Below are positions 35,484 through 48,829 of a DNA stretch of 64,000 bases, one piece after another. Each line of letters starts with the position of its first letter. Position 1 is the stretch's first letter. Source of the DNA: Homalodisca vitripennis (Eukaryota; Arthropoda; Insecta; Hemiptera; Cicadellidae). The notes below the pieces were generated by a model. The model did no database searches. It was given only the letters and a program-made list of their open reading frames with translations, and was not told where the DNA came from. The stretch spans positions 101,001 to 165,000 of the forward strand of contig NW_025776199.1 of NCBI RefSeq assembly GCF_021130785.1. Reading direction: 5' to 3'. The position numbers and the translations under genes are program-made.

Positions 35484-35759
35484 CCAACATATATAAATTA
35501 ACCAACCTAATAAGGGAGGGGAGTATTACATGGTAGAAGGGCGACGACCTGCCCAAGGACTGGCCCTAGTACCATGGAATGCTCTAACCTGGGTGCGCAT
35601 AACAGTGTCACTGCAGCCATTGCTGTTGGTTCTAGTAACAGTGATGAATGCACGGCAACTGTTTTAAGCACAGGCAGTCCCAATTCCTGCCAGGGTTGGT
35701 CATTCAAAATTTTTAAATAACATTTAAATAGATCTCATATAAATTTCCTTCGTGATATA

Positions 35760-38700
35760 TTTCTCCGTCTGTATATTATCATCAGACGGTGATTTGACAT
35801 TTATTTCTGTGTCTGAATGTTAGTTACTTTTAATATATAGTGTTTTATGATGTTGTAGACTTTTCTCTCCATATTTTTCAGAATGGTCTACTTATTCTTA
35901 CTTGTTCTTTATTTTTCCAGTACTTTGGTCTAAAAGTAATGCGCAGAAACAATGTCAACTTACAAAAGATAAATGTTGCTACCGACCACAGCAAAATCAA
36001 AACCAAACAACAGTTGTTACACAAAACAGTTTTTTTAACTACCAAAGTAACTGCTAAATGTTGAATGTTGTGAACGAAGACAGTCCATCAAAGAAACTGG
36101 ACAAAAAAGCGTGTTGTGGATTATGTGTTTGAGTATTTCTTTTAAATGTAATAGATTATTTATCCGTTCTAAAGTTATCCCAAATGAAAGTTTTGTTGTA
36201 ATTGATTTAACGCGTTTTGAGGTTATGAAATAGCTTTCACACAAATGAAATGCTCTGTTTTTTTATAAATACTTGTAATTACAAGATTTAGTTAATTGTT
36301 AAATGTAATTACACATTATAGAACTCAATCCTTCAGAGTCAATAAAAAGAATAAATATTTGCATCGAAATATCACTATAAATGGTCAAGTTCGCTGATTA
36401 GAGGAGTTAAAATCAGGATGTATTAAAAATCAACTAATTATAACTTTTCTCATAATAACCTATCAATTATTACAAATGTACCTACTCATCAAAACCTAAT
36501 CTCGTGTATTCGGTTGTTTGATAATCAAGAACTACACTCTGCTGAAAATAGAGAATAAATTATAAAGTGCTATAGTATAATTGTAGAGAAGAAGTCTGAG
36601 CGTATGTCTTTATCTATTGTGGAATTAAAGTTACTTGTATGGTTGGATTGAATGAATTTGTAGACTTGAACATGAACACTCAAATGAAACTGGAATTTTA
36701 ATTAACTGAACAATATCTTTTCCTATCATTTATGGGGATATTTCGAGAACGGATTAAGCTACTGACCTGAATTGCGTGACCAATACTGCAAAAAGTCATC
36801 CATTTATTCATATTTCTATTTGACATAAGTTCAATAAACGGTTTTGCAGCAAAGTCTGGGATGTATAAAGTGTAGTGGTTTAAGTAATAGACATGCAGGG
36901 AGCTTACAAATTAGCTCATCTTTTTCGCCTCTTCTCTCACCTTCTAGTTTTTTACGCTAATCCTAGAGAAAACCCTCTTTAAAACCGCATGTTTTTTATT
37001 GCCCGTACTGATAAAGTATTATTATTAGTTACTTGTAGCGCATTACATTTGTAATAAAATAACGGTTATTATTAAACAATTAAGCTTCAATAGTTCTCAA
37101 ATTTAAAAAGAAGTTATTAATTTTAATTATTTATCACATCAAGCACAGTAACAATCAATCATCACTAGACGGAACAAATATACGCCGTATGTTGGGTTGC
37201 ACAAAGCCTGCACAAACACAAACACATATAAACAATGATTATGAGTCAGTTAATATAACATAATATGTAAAACAACGCAGTATCTTAAATTTGATTACAG
37301 GTTATTCATTTAAATCTCGAGAATTGGTTTAAACTGAAAACTAAAGTTTTTATATACGGAGCATTATTTGGTCTTCTTAACTTTGCACCAAATTTACATA
37401 ATATTTTGTAAGACTTTTATAATCCTTCTTCGATATAAAATTCCGAAAGTATCAATTGAGGAATATCGGAGAGTCGCACATGCGCACTAATGACTTATAT
37501 CCTGCAGCTTCAGAGATCTATTGTAAACTCGTCGAAGATTTATTTGTAATCTCGAACTAGGAGGCTTCTTCCTCCACACTAGTATTTAACAAACCATACT
37601 GATGCGCAACTTTGTCATTCTCAACAACTTCAAGTCCTTTATTTATAAGTTAAAATCATCCAAGTTGGTTTGCATATTTGAAATGAAGGTTGCAAAAGAG
37701 CTTTAACAATTTTCAAACTCCGCCAACATCATGTGTAAAACCTCTTCACAATTATTATAGTTTCACCTTTAGCTTTACTGCACCATTTTTTTAATTTCTC
37801 GATTTATGTGGCATGTTAATACGTTGTTACATTATAAAATCTCAATAATTTCATCTGGCTTCAATCAGAAATAACACAAGTTTTATTGCATGTTAAAAAT
37901 CATGCCAGTCACTAACAAAAAATCAGTTCCCAAAATGTCAGGCAAGGATAACTACTCAGCTGCAGTAAAGACAACTTCACCATCTTTATCTTATGTTAAA
38001 ATTTTCACATATAATAATTAAATAATAATTGTCCAGATCACATATAGTATTAGTAGGCAACACTTTATAAATCTTTTTCTTACAATTAACTCGTACCTAT
38101 CTTTACTTTTTAATGATATTAAGCTTCCAGTATGAAGTAATACAGACTGGAAAGTATTATTTATTATAGCAGCAAGGATTGTCAACCTTATATGCTTAGT
38201 TATAGCCGTGTTTACATTTCTCAAGCTTGACACAGATATCGATGCCTTTCCACTGACGCACCTAGCATTGCTTGCACGCTGGGGAAAACCATCTGAGAAT
38301 AATTGTTGTTTCGGCACTCTCCTATTTACAAGTTTTTTTGGAAAATATCGCTTTTGGAAACGGATTAGTTGACTATTTCACATACTTCCGTTTTGGTAAC
38401 GATACTTGGCTACATTGTATGTTTTATTAGAAATAGAACACTAAATTTCCGCTTTGTTAACATGTTGTTGTAAGGTTATGATGACATCTGGTTTTTATTA
38501 TATTTCTACCAGTTCCCTGGGGATTTTACATATCTTTTATGTTAACAAGTAGATCTTTGCTGCTAGAATTCAGCTTAAAGACTATCCTAATTTACCTAAT
38601 TTACTTTCTTCAAGAATACACAGATTGTCCATATCAGCAAAAGTCTGTAGGTTTGCACAGAATACAAGTCTTCCTCTCTCTTGGGCGGAATTTTCCAATT

Positions 38701-40190
38701 TATTAATTTACCCTAGCTCCTCCTGGGAATAACGGCATAGTAACAGTCTAGCATTTTGCCTTATACTATAAATTAGGAACCCTCTTATCGCTCGACTGCG
38801 GCCTGGTAAATAAATCCTACTTTAGGTGTTCTGCTCTCATTTTAATCTCTGGCACTAGATTGGGATGATAAAATAAGTCACATATTTTTTTACCGTTCAT
38901 ATTTGAATAGTATGTTTAATTAATTACGATAAACGTTATTTTAAATTTAGATACAATTTAATGTAAATTGCTGAAAATTAAATCAATTCAAATGCCACTT
39001 TAATTTTATATTTATTTCATGTTAAAAATTTTTTAAGAGCTTGTATACTTAAAAAGGTTTTAAACTAAAATAAATATAATATCGAAGTGACAATTAAAAT
39101 TATTTCATTTCCAGCATTTAAAATTACAGTTAATCTTAGTTCAACTTGTATTGTATTTAATTAATTAAATACGTTACAGACTGAGGAGCATTTCTGAGTT
39201 TAAGATTTTTACAAGTATAAAGTTGAATGTAAAAGCTCAATGTAATTTTGCTCAACACTAATGTAATTTTTGCTTATCAGGAGTTCATCAACGAATATTT
39301 TTTGATCTTAACTGATTTGTAATATATTTTAATAGTTTGCTTTTCATCACATTAATTGTTCAGATTTTTACTTTTGTTAACGACTCTTCTATGAAATTTT
39401 CTTCCAAATTATAATGTATAAATTAATTACCTGAAAGGATTTAAGTCCTAATACCTAACTGAATGAAATTTAATAAACCGTTGTTAATTACCAAAAAAGT
39501 CAAATGCTGTAGTATATTAAATTAGCCATTTACGACTGAGACTTACAAAGAGAAACATCAATACGAATCAAATCATTTACAATCCTCTTTTTTTGGTTGT
39601 TACTTTTATAGCTCCTAGGTTTATATATTGAATCTAACCTGGGCTTAAAGATTAATATAGAATATTTGCTTCAAAATGCAAATGGATAAATATTATATAC
39701 TAATAGATAATTAAATAAATTTACGGATACCATACTATACCTAAAGTAGTTTTAACGGTAACAGACCCCTATTTACTACCCATTACCAATAAAACCAGTA
39801 GTTGCAACGTTTTAAAATTGTTTATAATTTTTGTTTGATATATTTATATCAATTAATATAACCGTATTGTTTCTTTAGTTTCTCAGAAACAGATCGGTTT
39901 GCCGGTTTAATATAAGTATTTTATATTTTGTAATTACAACATTAAAAATACTTGTAAAAGTTTCAAAATATCTTCAAAAATCAATTACGTTTCCTCACAA
40001 ATAAATTTAAGAATAAATATGAACTTTGTTGTACATAAATAGATCATGAAGTCTAAAAGGAAATAAATGTTCATTAAAATATACGATTTATTTCAAACCT
40101 TTAACGAGAACTACGAAATTAGAAATTTGTGTCACTACAGAATATGGGGAGCCTGAGATTGATTTAGCGGATGTTTGTTTATTTTGTCTT
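35760..40190. other. Long AT-rich stretch, nothing recognised
   Basis: Both strands hold only short unrelated frames (for example 38,018-38,317 minus), with no domain, repeat pair or splice-bounded conserved block noticed. Confidence 0.4.
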
Positions 40191-40195
40191 CCTTT

Positions 40196-40505
40196 CAGAT
40201 TACAGCAGCAGCTGCATTTATTACCTCTTTGTTACCGGTGACGTCATGTGAGTGTACATCTTTTGTTATTGGAAGAGAATTCAGACTGCTTCCATATATA
40301 CTCCGGGTATATTGTGTGATATATCTTACAGATTACAGCGGCAGCTGCACTTATTACCTCTTTGTTACCAGTGACGTCATGTGAGTGTACCTCTTTTGTT
40401 ATTGGAAGAGAATTCAGACTGCTTCCATATATACTCCGGGTATATTGTGTGATATATCTTACAGATTACAGGGGCATCAGCGTCTTATTACTACTTTAAT
40501 CTGTT
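40196..40505 (+). repeat. 133-bp tandem repeat, two full copies plus truncated third
   Basis: CAGATTACAG occurs at 40,196, 40,329 and 40,462, a period of 133 bp. The first two copies are nearly identical and the third stops after 'cagcgtcttattactactttaatctg', just as the last copy at 141-183 does. Each copy contains TGACGTCA followed by TGTGAGTGTAC, i.e. a palindromic CRE-like site and a donor-like GTGAGT. After the acceptor-like TTTCAG/TTACAG, the text ITAAAAFITSLLPVTSCECT is open across copy 1 and hydrophobic. It may be a tandemly duplicated small exon or a satellite seed. Confidence 0.8.
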
Positions 40506-40519
40506 TTCCGTAATCCTCC

Positions 40520-43500
40520 GTAGATAAGCCATATCACAATATAAAGATATATAACCAGTTTCAAGTATATTATGTACAGATATTCTAAAATCAGTTCATT
40601 ATTTTGTTTTACAACAGTGTTTAAACAGTATTCCTAATACATTGAAAGTTTAAATTCATCACTATTTGCAATGCAAATAGTACCTTTGTCTGTTGCATCT
40701 ACATTAACATTACTGATCAAACTCTGTAGGCCTATTCGAAATACCAGCAATAGCGTTGGCAATTGGGTTCCAAACAGGAGAATATTTGAAAAAGTTAAAA
40801 AGCATGTAATAACATCCGAAATAATGTTCAACCAGTCCAAGGTATTTCCGGCGCTATATTAGGAGTTAGCGGGCCAAGGAAGTTGTTAGGAACAGGCTAC
40901 TTCGGTCAAAATTGCCTAAGCCTTCTAAATCTACCTCCGATAACGCAATAGCACTGTTACCCCAAACCCTGAGCAAGAAAATTATAACTTCATCTAAAAA
41001 TCTTCTTCGGTCATAAATCGTCGAGATCAGTACATTATAATCTACTTATTGTGAAGGTAATGCGGGTACTAGTAGTTTATCCGGTAACTTTTAAAATTGA
41101 GACTCGAAATTGAGTAATTTGATACTAAATTGTAAAACTATCCACGTTTATTTTACTTTAATGTGAACATTAAAAAGTAAATATAGCTTACAATTACTTG
41201 TTATAAGTTATATAGCTTCAATACAACTTTGAAAAACGATGACTCCTAAAAATATTTCAATAGATATACAGGGATAAGTAGAACTATTGCGCTTACAACG
41301 TTACTGTGTCACAAGTCCACTTTGTCACTGTCATTTTGAAAGTTCATCACTTGGTGTGACACATTCAATTTTACACGCTGATCACTTACATTCATATCCA
41401 TCAAAGTAATAAATATATGGTCAGGTTCATGTATCGACCGTTACTAAATCCATCATGATGTACATTTAAGAGGTGGATATTTTATACTCCTTTTCAGATC
41501 CTAACAATATATGTAATAAATGGGTTAGTAAATATATAATATACCATATATTTTTCTGTTGATGGAAAACTAAAACAACATTCCCTAGCTCTCATGTTTG
41601 GGTCTCTAACTTGGAATGGGTACTGAAAACTATTATTATTGTCAACGTCTGCATATTCAAATATTTTACGAAATTTTTCCTATTAAATATTATCTTAGCA
41701 TTCTTTTCATTACTACCAGCTATTATTTTAACAGAAAATTGTCAAAGTAAAACTTATACAAATGTATATAATTTAATTTCTAATCATAGTTAACCAGGTT
41801 TTGAACAAAATTTATTTACTTTAAATCGAACGTTTTAAGTTGAGGTAATAAAAAAATTTAATTTAGAGATCTGCAGAGTAGATTAACTTTTTTAGTGTTT
41901 AATTAATTCAGACAACTTACTGAAGATTCATACATTTTATCACTACATGAAATTAAAGGCATTTTAAGTAAGAAATTAAGGCTATTTCATAAATAATTTT
42001 AAAGAAAATCTACTCAAGATAAAATGTTTAATTTTCAAGCACATATATTAGTTATACATTCAGAGGTTAGACATATATTTCTTTAATTCTTAATGTATGA
42101 AGAACATCTTGTCATATAAGGAGTTCTAAGTGTTAAAAGCGTTCTTTAAAATACATTAAAATTAGAGAATGATCCTTTTTGGGTCAAGGATACATAGAAA
42201 TAGATAATTAACCAGACAGCAAAGTGACGTGACAGTAAGGCCGGTGCCAGGTGTCAAGCCTGTCAGAGATATGTGACAGAACCCCAGCTATCAAAATTGA
42301 GCACTGAACTCACCGCTCCTCGGGGAAATTACTCAGGAGACCCTTATCGTATTATGCATTGTGTTTCAAAAAAATTTCGTCTGCTAATTACAGAAGGTAG
42401 AAGTACATCACACAACTTCTCTGAGGTTGCATTACGAGAAGATTTCGGATCTATGCCGTAAATAATGTAATCCTGCGGTTATACAAACAGACCGACAAGA
42501 AATTGCCTCCAAAGATTACGTTCAGCCAAATGGTAGGTTAAGACATTCTCCATCATCGAACATGTTTTTGTCTAAGTAGTGAAACATTTACATTAAGTTA
42601 GATTCCATAGCTATGTTCAAATAATAAAACTTACTTTGAACTAAGAGTTGCGTGCGCAACGCCAGGATGCGCTGAAATGAAATCTTGTCCCCCAACATTT
42701 GACATGGACTAATTATATGTATATAATTGTGTGCAATTTTTTACAAATTTATTATTCTTCCTCTTTATCATTCTCATCATGGTTATCCATAAGACCTATG
42801 AAGAAATATTTGCTAACGCTCAGAAAAATCTCATTGGGAGTCATATAATATTACTGAATTCAGTTTTCCGCTAGTATAAATGAAGCAGATAAAGAGACAG
42901 CCAGAAAACAGTTTTTATGAACAATAGTGAAAGTTTTAACTGAAGGTCAGCTACAAATGTGTGCTTACAAGGATATTGGTAAGAAACTTCCATGCCACAT
43001 TCTATTTAGTGTATATTTCATGGAATTATATGTGACAATATTTCATTATTCTTATAAATACTTGGAAAAGTTTTATAGTATTAAATTACCATCGAAATCT
43101 TGAAAAAAGCCTTAATTAATTGTGATATTTACGTAACTTTAAATACACAAGGTGTTTCTCAAAATTAAGTATCTTAAAACTCTAAACTGAAATCTCTAAA
43201 TGTTTTTAAATTACAATTCGTACAATTTTTAGGACATTATAATCCAAACAGTTTTAAAATAGAGCCTCTATGAGTATGGGTTTGAATTATTTTTGTCTCA
43301 GATATAAACGAATATTTATGCAGTCAAGTTTATAACTAGATTGATTTAATTTCTGAATTATTTGCAGGAAACATAATATATATACTAAGGACTTGTTTCT
43401 AAAAGAATTGGTTTAATTATAACTGTAAGAATCTTTTGTTTTCATAATATTTTACTTTTAAGATATCAGATAGTTAAAATTTAAATTTAATACTACTTAG

Positions 43501-43690
43501 TCTTAGCCCAGAGGTCTTGTGCACATTGTAAATAATAAATTTGATTATTTCAAATTTACGGTTTACATTTCTTTAATTAATTTTCGGGATATTGAGTTAG
43601 GCATATTCGTATCAATCTAAATTACAAATGAAGTAACTAGATATGAGAGGACAATATAAATTTAATATAACTTTTGTATTTTAAAAGTGT
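40520..43690. other. AT-rich stretch, nothing recognised
   Basis: A less AT-rich patch lies at 42,215-42,360 (gtgacgtgacagtaaggccggtgccaggtgtc). No gene supported. Confidence 0.4.
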
Positions 43691-43696
43691 TATGTA

Positions 43697-45028
43697 CAGA
43701 GGGGTGACAAACTATTAGACTCAATCAGATCTTTTATCAAATTTTGTTGTTACACCACTTTAACTGTACTTTTACTTGATGGACATGGGTAAATAATGTT
43801 TAAAATAATGTTTAGTGTTATATAGTACACATTTCTCACAAATTTTCTCAAAGTCTGTGCAATACAGTACACACATTATACTAATCTATCAAAAGAGCAA
43901 AAATAAGAAATCAGCTGTTTTCTTATCATGTGTGTTTTCATAACCTCAAAACTACTATTTGTGTTGGAATGTGCTTTGATGTGTTAGTGGTTGTCGCATA
44001 AGATATGTTAACAACAGTTTTTTTAGTTTTCTTGACATAAATCAACTGTTTTGTGTCTTTTTACTCTTTAAAACATTTGCCAGAAAATATATTGGTAATG
44101 GGCAAAACTGCAAATTTATTACCTCGTAAAATATCTATGACCAAGGTTCTTTTGGAAGAAAATCATTATTCGCAAAGGGAAACAGCAAGAAGACTCAATA
44201 TATTACAAAAGTCTGTAAGCAGGATTAAGCGGGCCTCTAATAATAATACAATTTATGAATCTAGTCGAGTTGGAAAATGTGGCCGCAAACCTAAATTGAA
44301 TGAAAGATTGAAAAGGAAATTAAAGAACATGGTTCTCAACAACAGAAGAAGTACTAAAATGCAGTTGGCAGAGGAAATGAAAGCATATGTGGTCAATGTT
44401 TCACCCAGAATTGTTCTACGAACCCTTAAAGATGAAGGCCTAAATGCAAGACGATCTCGAAAGAAGCAGAAGATATCACCAGCCATGGCTAAAAAGCGCT
44501 TGGAGAGGGCAAAAGGGCTAAAACACTGGACTCAGGATGATTGGAAGAAGGAAACAAGTAAAAACATTACGTTATTTACACTAAAAAACAGCGAAAAATG
44601 GTTCCACAGGCCAAAAACTGGTTTCCAGATGATGGAATTTGTGTTTATACACGACGGAGCGCCATACCACCAAGCAAAACCAGTTAAAAGATTTTGAACT
44701 GAAAAACAAATCAGTGTTCTGTTTTGGCCAGAAAATAGCCCGGATATGAATCTGATTGGAATCTTTGGGCTATAGTAAAAGACAGGATGAGAAAAGAGAA
44801 AATTACCGGTACTACAAAAACTGGTTTGATAGACTTTAATAAAAATTTTGCACCATGACCAAGAAATAAAGGATTCGTGCAAACAACTGGTGGAAAGTAT
44901 GTCTAACAGATTGGCATTGCTTAAAAAAATAAGGGATTACATACTAAGTATTAGATGTGTGTAAAAGTTAAAAATGAATAAAATGTATTGAAAAACCATG
45001 TTGAGTCTAATAATTTGTCACCCCTCTG
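43697..45028 (+). mobile_element. Tc1-like transposon, 1,332 bp, defective
   Basis: TIRs begin CAGAGGGGTGACAAACTATT (left) and CAGAGGGGTGACAAATTATT (right, reverse complement), continuing AGACTCAA. TA duplications flank both ends (43,695-43,696 and 45,029-45,030), as for all Tc1/mariner elements. TIRs are about 28 bp with one mismatch. The element encodes one transposase remnant with a deletion and frameshifts, so this copy is not autonomous. Confidence 0.92.
44098..44964 (+). pseudogene. Tc1-family (DD34E) transposase, deleted and frameshifted
   Basis: The start is taken at ATG 44,098 (MGKTANLLPRKISMTK). Residues about 10-60 form the first helix-turn-helix (HYSQRETARRLN...SVSRIKR), followed by a basic GRKPKLNERLKRKLK linker and a second HTH-like region. 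After HWTQDDWKK about 80 codons of the normal protein, including the first catalytic Asp, are missing. Then KNWFPDDG and HDGAPYHQAK appear in different frames (shift near 44,625). The second catalytic Asp (HDG) and the position of the Glu in the 'PDMNLI(E)NLWAIV' block are separated by 34 residues, the Tc1 signature. A one-base deletion at about 44,756 destroys the Glu codon context, and a TGA at 44,695-44,697 adds a stop. The C-terminal NRLALLKKIRDYI ends at TAA 44,962-44,964. Confidence 0.88.
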
Positions 45029-45034
45029 TAGTAT

Positions 45035-45927
45035 TAAACGCTCACTAAAATATAGCGAATGGAGGGAATTCTTGACCTTCAAAATAAGAATAGTAAGAGA
45101 TATAATTTTGCAAAATTTCACCATTTTAGACTAATTCGTTCAAATTACGATTCATTCGAGGAAAAGATAGAGATACAGACTTTGATGTTCTTTATGAATA
45201 TTAAAATACGCTTTGATATAATTAGAGATACACCAATTAATAAATAAAATTAGGAATAACAATTTTTATTAAATTACTTAAACATAGTTTATCAATATAT
45301 CGTATCAAGTTCTTGTAGATTCTAGTATCTAAAAGAATCTATTGAAATGTATCTAAAATAAACTGAACGTTTAATAATAACGAAATTCAGCAATGTCAGA
45401 CTTGTGGTGGTACACCAACTTGTCAGAAACTGTCAGAGAGACAATAATGTACGGCACTGTCCGAAAAGGTTACTTAAACCTGAGTTAATAGCGATTGGAG
45501 TTGTCCCCAGTAATGTATATTAGCCTTGCTCTCCAATAGTAACTTCGCTTTTAATACACTAGCAGTGACTCAGTATACTTACCACTTAAGAATAAGTTAC
45601 TCGGTTTGTGATGAACTGAATGTTAGTTTGAGAAAAGGTGAAAGAAATCGCAAAGTTAGACTAAACTTATTTGTCACTTGGCAGATCTTAATATCTCACT
45701 TATACTTTCATTACATGTCACGATTAAACATTATTAATCCCATCAAAACTATTTAAGTGAGAAACTCTTTGGCATTTGTTATTTTGAGTAAAAAATTAAA
45801 ACTTTGTGAAAACTTTCAAACTGTGTTTTTTTCATTTTGTAACCTAATAATGGCCACTGATATAGAAACGGTTATGGAAAAACTTTTTAAGGGTTTTTAG
45901 GTTATTAGAAAAATTACATTTTTGTTT

Positions 45928-45930
<3 letters not shown>
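45035..45930. other. AT-rich stretch, nothing recognised
   Basis: Chance frames only. Confidence 0.45.

Positions 45931-45933
<3 letters not shown>

Positions 45934-45988
<55 letters not shown>
45934..45988. repeat. (TA)n microsatellite
   Basis: About 55 bp of uninterrupted TA. Confidence 0.95.
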
Positions 45989-45989
<1 letters not shown>

Positions 45990-45990
<1 letters not shown>

Positions 45991-47036
45991 AAATTTTGGA
46001 TGGTATTAACTCTGAAAGCAGTAATGCTTAACATTTAAATGTTTCAACACAAAATAAATAAAATATAAACTCTTAGAACGTGAGCAAGTTGCAAGATTCA
46101 AGGTAACCGCCCATAGTTTGAGTAAGTAATCAAACTAATAAAATATACTTCAATTCAAACTTTGACAAAATGTTTGACTACAATTAAGTTGATCAAAATT
46201 CATTAAGTGAAGGGTTTCCAAAACAAAATCAACCAGGAGACGTGGCTCCCAAAAGTTAATTACACGAAACTTAAGCTACTCTGAAGATCCGTAAGCGCCT
46301 CATTATGTATATAGTCTGGCAAAAGTATATATATCGAATGCTGAAATGTATTGTAATACAAATAACACGATTTTTAGTAATCATTTATATTTGAAGATAT
46401 AGTTATATATAATTTTATTGTCGGTTTTATATTTTCAAGGAATTTTATAATTTTATTTACTTAGTATTTAGATGTTATTCAAAACCTATTCAACATAACA
46501 TTACTTGATGTACAGGAGCACTTTTATATTGTTTTTAAAAAGGAAAATATCAAAACTGTTGGAAATTTCATTGAAATCAATAGGGAAGACTTTATATTTA
46601 TCTAACTAGGAGGTTAGCCTACGTTTAAAATAACCTTTTTAAAAATATGACATGATATGAAAAATATATATTTAAAAATAAATGTTTTTAAGACTTTATA
46701 GATTTATAAAAGTTACAAACTAATTACCTCTGAATGTTATCTTACTTAACAATATTTTATCCTTCAATCATCTTACCAGTTATTATTGGTATAGAATACT
46801 CACAAAAATCAGAAACGCACAATTATATTTTTGGATTTAAATTTTTTTTTAATTATACAAACACATAATAACACAAATTATAGAAAAAAGATGACATATA
46901 ACAACAAAGAAAAGGACGCACATGAATAATAGCCTAAACAAACTAAACGAAACAATATTGCTCCAGCTGTTTACAAAATAGCTAGTGCCAGTGCCAGTGG
47001 AATAATCCCATTATTTATTCCTCGAAGGTTGTATGT

Positions 47037-47040
<4 letters not shown>
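45990..47040. other. AT-rich stretch, nothing recognised
   Basis: No supported feature. Confidence 0.45.

Positions 47041-47090
<50 letters not shown>
47041..47090. repeat. (TA)25 microsatellite
   Basis: Exactly 50 bp of TA dinucleotides. Confidence 0.95.
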
Positions 47091-47091
<1 letters not shown>

Positions 47092-47093
<2 letters not shown>

Positions 47094-47950
47094 TATATTA
47101 AAACTAACAATTATTAATACTCAGAGGACGTCTCTACACACGAGATTAAAAACTAACGCTGTAACAAAATATAAAAAAAAGCTTTGGAGAGAGATGTGTC
47201 TATAATTAATTGACCTTATATAATTGTCCCCCTTAATAAATGACAACTAAATAGTGAACTTAAAATCTCACTTTCTCCATTTCAATAAAATTTTCAGAGT
47301 ATTTGTATAGAGATATAAAAACATGGCTATCCTTATTAGATAAATTAATTTTTATTTAAAATTAGTCGAAAACAATTTATGAAAATTTTCACAATTTAAA
47401 TGATTTACTACTTAATTTATATGATGAGATTAAACTTTTTTATACATTTTGAAACTGATTTTATGAAGATAAAGCCGACGTTATTTAAAAATTAAAAATA
47501 AAATTCGAAATACACTACACCAAAGTTAATAGAAGAGAAGCTTGTAAGATTATTTTTTAAATAAATAACTAAATTGCAGTCGTTGTCTAATGATAAGTTT
47601 TACAAGAAACTTACAGACGATAAGAATTTGAAATTAAAATCTTTCCTCATGTAAGATAAATCTAATTGCATTTTCTTATTTACCCTATGCAAAATAAAAC
47701 TTTTTTCTTTTAAATGTATACGCCTTTACGTTCAAACTACCTTTATTCAAAGTACCTTATCTATAATCTATAACCAACCTATACAGCTGGATTAAACAAT
47801 CAAAAATATATATTCAGACTGTATTTTAATGCAATCCTGCTTATCCCCTCAAAATATTTATAGGAAAAACAGCGCATTAATACGGAGCAAAAAGTTTCCA
47901 AAATTAAAACGTTTATAATTTTATGTAGAGATATACACTAGCTTACTTTC
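47092..47950. other. AT-rich stretch, nothing recognised
   Basis: No supported feature. Confidence 0.45.
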
Positions 47951-47956
47951 TTAGAA

Positions 47957-48480
47957 TTTATACAACTACAAATTAAACTTTAAGATTATTCCATTTCTTA
48001 ATTAACAATATTTATTCACAGTTACCATGAAAACAAAAATTTTAAATCTAATCCTTTCGAAAAATTTTTCAGTAGAGTGGAATTCTGATTAGTTTTACTT
48101 CAAGTTAATACGGACAGTGTTAGCAGCGTTAATGTTCGGTCTTCCTCCGACCTGTGACCCTGACACCACTGCTGAGCCCTTGTGTCTTTGACGGGAAAAT
48201 TCTCCAAATGGATAAGTCAAAATATCACATTTTCCATTGAATATAACTCACTTATATTTAGTGTTGTATGGCTGTAGATGTTGTCTGAATATTGATGTTG
48301 ATAATTAGGCTTTGAGTTTAGATTGTAGCAACTCAAGAATTTGACTTATTGCCTGTAGGACATCAGAAGTACTATAACTTACTTATTTTACCGTATATTT
48401 AGCTATAGTTAATTACTTCTATGGGCTCCATCCTTTACACCACATACGTTTAATTTATCATCACAACCTTTGAAACAGTA
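47957..48480 (+). other. Unit 3, conserved 5' block
   Basis: Same block as in units 1, 2 and 4. 'acctgtgaccctgacaccactgctgagccc' lies at about 48,149 and ATG at 48,208-48,210 followed by GATAAGTC. The intron-1 marker 'atgggctccatcctttacaccacatacg' at about 48,420 is more diverged than in units 1, 2 and 4. Confidence 0.55.
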
Positions 48481-48829
48481 CAGTGGATTAAATAGATTCA
48501 TAAATTAAAAATATAACTAATCTCTCTTAACACCAGTCTATGAAGTTATACACGCATTTTATGTGCATTGTTTAAAATTCCAAATTTAAATGTATTTCCT
48601 CAAAAGTAATTAGTCTTGGTTCTTCTCACTGAACCATAGTGTGTGTAGTAACGTAAACACACACAAAGGAAAAGAAAAACGCTGTGAGTATAACACTCTA
48701 AGGACACGCGTATTTAAGAGGCAAATTGGCAAAAGATTTTCGAGGACACAGTGCACTTGAATGGTTGGCGACAGAGGTGGTGGAAAACGATATCAAATCA
48801 AAAAACAAATGACGTCACCTCTTTTTTAT

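Larger units (their letters stand above)
34900..35750 (+). repeat. Repeat module E, copy 2 (best preserved)
   Basis: Contains, in order, a hairpin (35,119-35,153), the 'cgagaatagaatatattt' block (about 35,240), CACGTGACGTAACC (35,472-35,485) and a TATATAAAT string (about 35,489). The conserved core from CCTAATAAGGG at 35,506 to about 35,700 follows. Within the core, + strand ATG at about 35,531 opens a 45-codon frame (MVEGRRPAQGLALVPWNAL... ending in a hydrophobic stretch and TAA). A 66-codon frame runs on the minus strand (35,507-35,707). Neither frame is preserved in the other copies. The core agrees with the 50.3-kb copy at roughly nine or ten differences in about 210 bp, clearly better than flanking parts. 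Confidence 0.7.

Noticed and set aside
35531..35668. 45-codon + frame MVEGRRPAQG... in module E
   Set aside because: Stops early in copies at 15.5, 50.3 and 58.5 kb; kept only as a remark in the module entry.
35600..35700. C/D-box snoRNA reading of the module E core (GTGATGA C-box-like string)
   Set aside because: No D box (CTGA) at a suitable distance and the C-box-like string is lost in the 50.3-kb copy.
35507..35707. 66-codon minus frame in module E
   Set aside because: Broken by a one-base deletion in the 50.3-kb copy and by a larger deletion in the 15.5-kb copy, so conservation is not explained by this protein.
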